The position numbers and the translations under genes were made by a program. Source: an uncultured Lachnospiraceae bacterium (GTDB lineage Bacteria; Bacillota; Clostridia; Lachnospirales; Lachnospiraceae). From it: a DNA stretch of 9,099 bases. The stretch is taken from contig CACZSE010000018.1 of assembly GCA_902783735.1 (NCBI GenBank), positions 1 through 9,099 of the forward strand. The letters run 5' to 3'. Every line of letters starts with the position of its first letter. The first letter of the stretch is position 1. Under the pieces are notes generated by a model. That model saw only the letters and a list, made by a program, of their open reading frames with translations, was not told the origin of the DNA and searched no databases. Below are positions 7,714-9,099 of the stretch, one piece after another.

Positions 7714-9099
7714 ATGGAAAACAGATTTAAGATATCTTACGGTAAGCCGTATCCCCTGGGAGCCACTTATCTTGGCGGTGATCAGGTGAATTTTGCTGTG
7801 GTTGTCGGTACCGACGAACAGTGTGGGGTGATACTGTATGATAAGAAACTGAAAAAAGAGGAAAGACTCTCTTTTTGCTGTTCAAATAAAGTTGGGAATA
7901 TCAGATGCATGAAGGTGTCGGGAGTGGACCCGGACAGATTTGATTACAACTTCTACCTTGGAGATGAGATATATTACGATCCTTATGCCAAGGTTGTTTT
8001 GGGCAATGAAAGATGGGGAAAGTTTCCCGAAAGATTAAGAGCGGGCATATATAAAGATGAGTACGACTGGGAAAAAGATAAGAATCCACTGATCCCGATC
8101 AATGAATCCATTATATACTTACTTCATGTCAGAGGTTTTACAAAGCATAAGAGTTCGGGTGTGACATATCCGGGAACGTTTGAAGGTATTGTACAAAAGA
8201 TACCTTACTTAAAGGAACTTGGGATAAATGCCGTTGAACTCATGCCGGTCTATAATTTTATAGAGATGCAGATGCCCGAACATGATAAAGGAGAATTTTC
8301 TCTCAATCCTTATGAGAACAACGAGCCCAGATTAAATTACTGGGGCTATAAGGAAAGTTTTTATTTTGCTCCTAAGTGTTCATATGCATCAAAAGAAAAC
8401 GGCCCCGACAAAGCCTTCAAGGATATGGTCAAGGCGCTGCACAATGAAAAGATCGAAGTAATACTACAGTTCTTCTTTCCGCCTTTGGTCAAGCAGGGTT
8501 ATATAATCGAGGTTTTAAAGTTCTGGATGCAGGAGTATCATGTGGACGGCTTCCATCTTATGGGAAGTAAACTCCCCCTGGCGATCATCGGTACCGAACC
8601 CATGCTTGCAAATACCAAGATACTGTGTGAGTCGTTCCCCATTGAAGAGATATACGAAAGAGGCGATGTTCCCGCATATAAAAACCTTGCCGTATGTCGT
8701 GACGATTATATGTATGACACAAGAAGGCTTTTAAAATCCGATGAAGGCATGGTTCCCAAAGCTTTGGAATATATAAAGAGCGTGCCCGAAAAGACCGGTG
8801 ACGTTCATTTTATCACCAATGCAAATTCATTTACCCTCATGGATCTTGTAAGCTATGACAGAAAACACAATGAGAGTAACGGTGAAAACAACCGTGACGG
8901 TGCTCCTTACAATGCGTCATGGAACTGCGGATACGAAGGACCGACTACCAGGATTGCGGTTAGAAAGCTTAGAACAAAGCAGATCAAAAATGCCATTGTC
9001 TTAAACTTTATAGCAAAGTCGACTCCGCTCATAGTTGCCGGTGATGAATTCGGAAACAGCCAGAACGGAAATAACAATCCTTATTGTCATGACAGCACG
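7714..9099 (+). CDS. Glycogen-debranching-type GH13 homologue lacking catalytic residues (3' partial)
   Basis: 462 codons are visible, open to the right edge; perhaps a third of the protein is missing. Residues 10-100 fit a CBM48-like N-terminal domain (YPLGATYLGGDQVNFAVV to YYDPYAKVV). The TIM barrel follows with strong isoamylase/GlgX/pullulanase-type landmarks: IIYLLHVRGFTKH (133-145), PGTFEGIVQKIPYLKELGI (153-171), VELMPV (174-179), NYWGY (208-212), EYHVDGF (274-280), SFTLMDLVSYDRKHN (372-386), NGENNRDG (389-396), SWNCGYEGPT (402-411) and VAGDEFGNSQNGNNNPYC (441-458). The catalytic machinery is largely gone: region I reads QFFFPP where DVVYNH-like is expected, the nucleophile Asp position is Met283, its partner Arg is His281, and region IV His-Asp reads Ala370-Asn371. 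Only the acid/base Glu306 remains. I therefore expect no hydrolase activity; a glucan-binding or regulatory role is inference. ATG 7714 has only a weak ribosome binding site (AGAAAG, 7701-7706) and lies 31 bases after the DUF1292 gene. Confidence 0.88.
   Translation, partial: MENRFKISYGKPYPLGATYLGGDQVNFAVVVGTDEQCGVILYDKKLKKEERLSFCCSNKVGNIRCMKVSGVDPDRFDYNFYLGDEIYYDPYAKVVLGNERWGKFPERLRAGIYKDEYDWEKDKNPLIPINESIIYLLHVRGFTKHKSSGVTYPGTFEGIVQKIPYLKELGINAVELMPVYNFIEMQMPEHDKGEFSLNPYENNEPRLNYWGYKESFYFAPKCSYASKENGPDKAFKDMVKALHNEKIEVILQFFFPPLVKQGYIIEVLKFWMQEYHVDGFHLMGSKLPLAIIGTEPMLANTKILCESFPIEEIYERGDVPAYKNLAVCRDDYMYDTRRLLKSDEGMVPKALEYIKSVPEKTGDVHFITNANSFTLMDLVSYDRKHNESNGENNRDGAPYNASWNCGYEGPTTRIAVRKLRTKQIKNAIVLNFIAKSTPLIVAGDEFGNSQNGNNNPYCHDST

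Noticed and set aside
8540..8734. Small plus-strand frame inside the GH13-like gene as evidence of a frameshift or separate gene
   Set aside because: The main frame is continuous from 7714 to 9099 with conserved motifs on both sides of this stretch, so the alternative frame is a shadow.
8467..8826. Catalytic losses in the GH13-like gene explained by sequencing frameshifts
   Set aside because: The altered motifs are flanked in the same frame by intact family motifs (EYHVDGF, SFTLMDLVSY), so these are in-frame substitutions and deletions.

Overview
The window is a dense, single-strand stretch of chromosome. All eight supported genes read on the + strand, intergenic gaps are at most about 75 bases, and both ends are cut through genes. 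Moderately low GC, strong AGGAG-type ribosome binding sites and gene types common in Clostridia point to a Gram-positive anaerobe, most likely a Lachnospiraceae member (Butyrivibrio/Roseburia-like). That placement rests on family resemblance, not a database match. I see no tRNA, rRNA, CRISPR array, insertion sequence or phage gene.

Region 1 (1-3051) is an envelope cluster. It holds the 3' part of a GldG-family auxiliary protein of an ABC-2 type transporter, a membrane-anchored DUF4340 protein 9 bases later, and a class B sortase 5 bases after that. The sortase carries a complete His/Cys/Arg active site and an unusually long, charged cytoplasmic N-terminus. The tight spacing suggests one transcript, probably with the transporter ATPase and permease genes upstream of the window.

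Region 2 (3109-7305) is housekeeping: a DegV-family fatty-acid-binding protein, glutamyl-tRNA synthetase (gltX), and a compact UvrD/PcrA-like superfamily 1 helicase. The helicase begins at a TTG codon inside the end of gltX, a 14-base overlap that suggests translational coupling.

Region 3 (7302-9099) starts with a plausible sigma-A promoter (TTGAAA, 17 bases, TAAAAT) before a very acidic 100-residue DUF1292 protein. It continues into a 462-codon open reading frame cut by the window's right edge. This last protein is clearly built on the glycogen-debranching/pullulanase-type GH13 scaffold (CBM48 plus TIM barrel). However, its catalytic nucleophile and transition-state Asp are replaced, other active-site residues are gone, and an active-site loop is shortened, while the scaffold is well preserved. 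It looks like a maintained pseudoenzyme and is the most interesting item in the window.
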